NCBI GenBank assembly: GCA_002438345.1
Contig: DJUJ01000158.1
Span: forward strand, 35,370-42,526
Direction of reading: 5' to 3'
From: Paenibacillus sp. UBA6285
GTDB taxonomy: Bacteria; Bacillota; Bacilli; Paenibacillales; Paenibacillaceae
DNA: 7,157 bases
In this document: positions 6,998 to 7,157 of the stretch, piece after piece
How positions within the stretch are numbered: position 1 is the first letter of the stretch
Layout of the letters: the number at the start of each line of letters is the position of its first letter
Translations under genes and position numbers: made by a program
The notes under the pieces: generated by a model
Databases searched by the model: none
What the model was told of the DNA's origin: nothing
The model's input: only the letters and a program-made list of their open reading frames with translations

Positions 6998-7157
6998 TTA
7001 ATATTGTGGCCATGTGAAATTTGATTTATAGTATTCTTGTTTTAGACGTTTCAGATCATGCTCCCACTCGGCTATTGCATATGCGAATTTTGTTTTACCA
7101 CCGGCTTGAGACTTACGTAAACGAATATTTCGTGCGATTGTATAGACGATTTCTTTA
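6998..7157 (-). CDS. C-terminal 52 residues of an unidentified protein, N-terminus beyond the right edge
   Basis: An open frame enters from the right edge (first full codon at 7156) and ends at TAA, 7000-6998. The 52 visible residues are basic and mostly helical: ARNIRLRKSQAGGKTKF, then EWEHDLKRLKQEYY, ending SNFTWPQY at the stop. The charged helix and basic stretch would suit a DNA- or RNA-associated protein, but the fragment is too short to name and I do not recognise a family. It is read as coding because the frame is open throughout, its composition is protein-like, and its stop falls just ahead of the Shine-Dalgarno and start of the next gene, as in an operon. It could be the end of a further accessory or defence gene; this cannot be settled from the window. 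Confidence 0.6.
   Translation of the reverse strand, partial: KEIVYTIARNIRLRKSQAGGKTKFAYAIAEWEHDLKRLKQEYYKSNFTWPQY

Noticed and set aside
1..7157. CRISPR array, retron, reverse transcriptase or other guide-producing element
   Set aside because: No regularly spaced direct repeats, no structured non-coding RNA locus and no polymerase-like coding region were seen.
6460..7157. Transposase, integrase or attachment site bordering the cassette
   Set aside because: No terminal inverted repeats, DDE or tyrosine-recombinase motif, or tRNA end was seen; the partial right-hand gene is too short to call an integrase.

Overview
The window reads as chromosomal or accessory DNA from a low-to-moderate-GC Gram-positive bacterium, most likely a Bacillota member of the Bacillus/Paenibacillus type. 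This rests on purine-rich Shine-Dalgarno sites (a perfect GGGAGGT before one gene), A/T-rich codon use and tight gene packing. No rRNA, tRNA or other taxonomic marker is present, so the assignment is an inference. All genes lie on the minus strand and are read from right to left.

Layout in order of transcription: (1) 7157-6998, the last 52 codons of an unrecognised gene that enters from the right edge; (2) 6978-6460, a 172-aa protein of unknown function, 19 bases after gene 1 and probably co-transcribed with it; (3) a 180-base A/T-rich gap, 6459-6280, with a weak sigma-A-like promoter and a small palindrome; (4) 6279-5218, a 353-aa protein with a helical N-terminus, a four-Cys zinc ribbon and a C-terminal PD-(D/E)xK nuclease; (5) 5221-2138, a 1027-aa DinG/XPD-type superfamily 2 helicase with four cysteines placed like an Fe-S cluster site; (6) 2141-1, the first 713 codons of a pPIWI-RE protein (prokaryotic PIWI with conserved R and E residues), cut by the left edge just inside its RNase H/PIWI domain.

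Genes 4-6 form the three-gene pPIWI-RE cassette (REase, DinG-like helicase, pPIWI-RE) that Burroughs, Iyer and Aravind described by comparative genomics and proposed to be an anti-plasmid/anti-phage system. The two junctions are both 4-base ATGA stop/start overlaps with a good Shine-Dalgarno site inside the upstream gene, so the three proteins are probably made by coupled translation as parts of one complex. The expected working model, which is family knowledge plus inference, is that PIWI binds a guide-target hybrid, the helicase unwinds DNA or an R-loop, and the REase cuts. The system class is therefore known but lightly characterised. The new points here are the two unknown upstream genes, the possible promoter/operator that separates them from the cassette, and an Asn where I would expect the first RNase H aspartate in PIWI.
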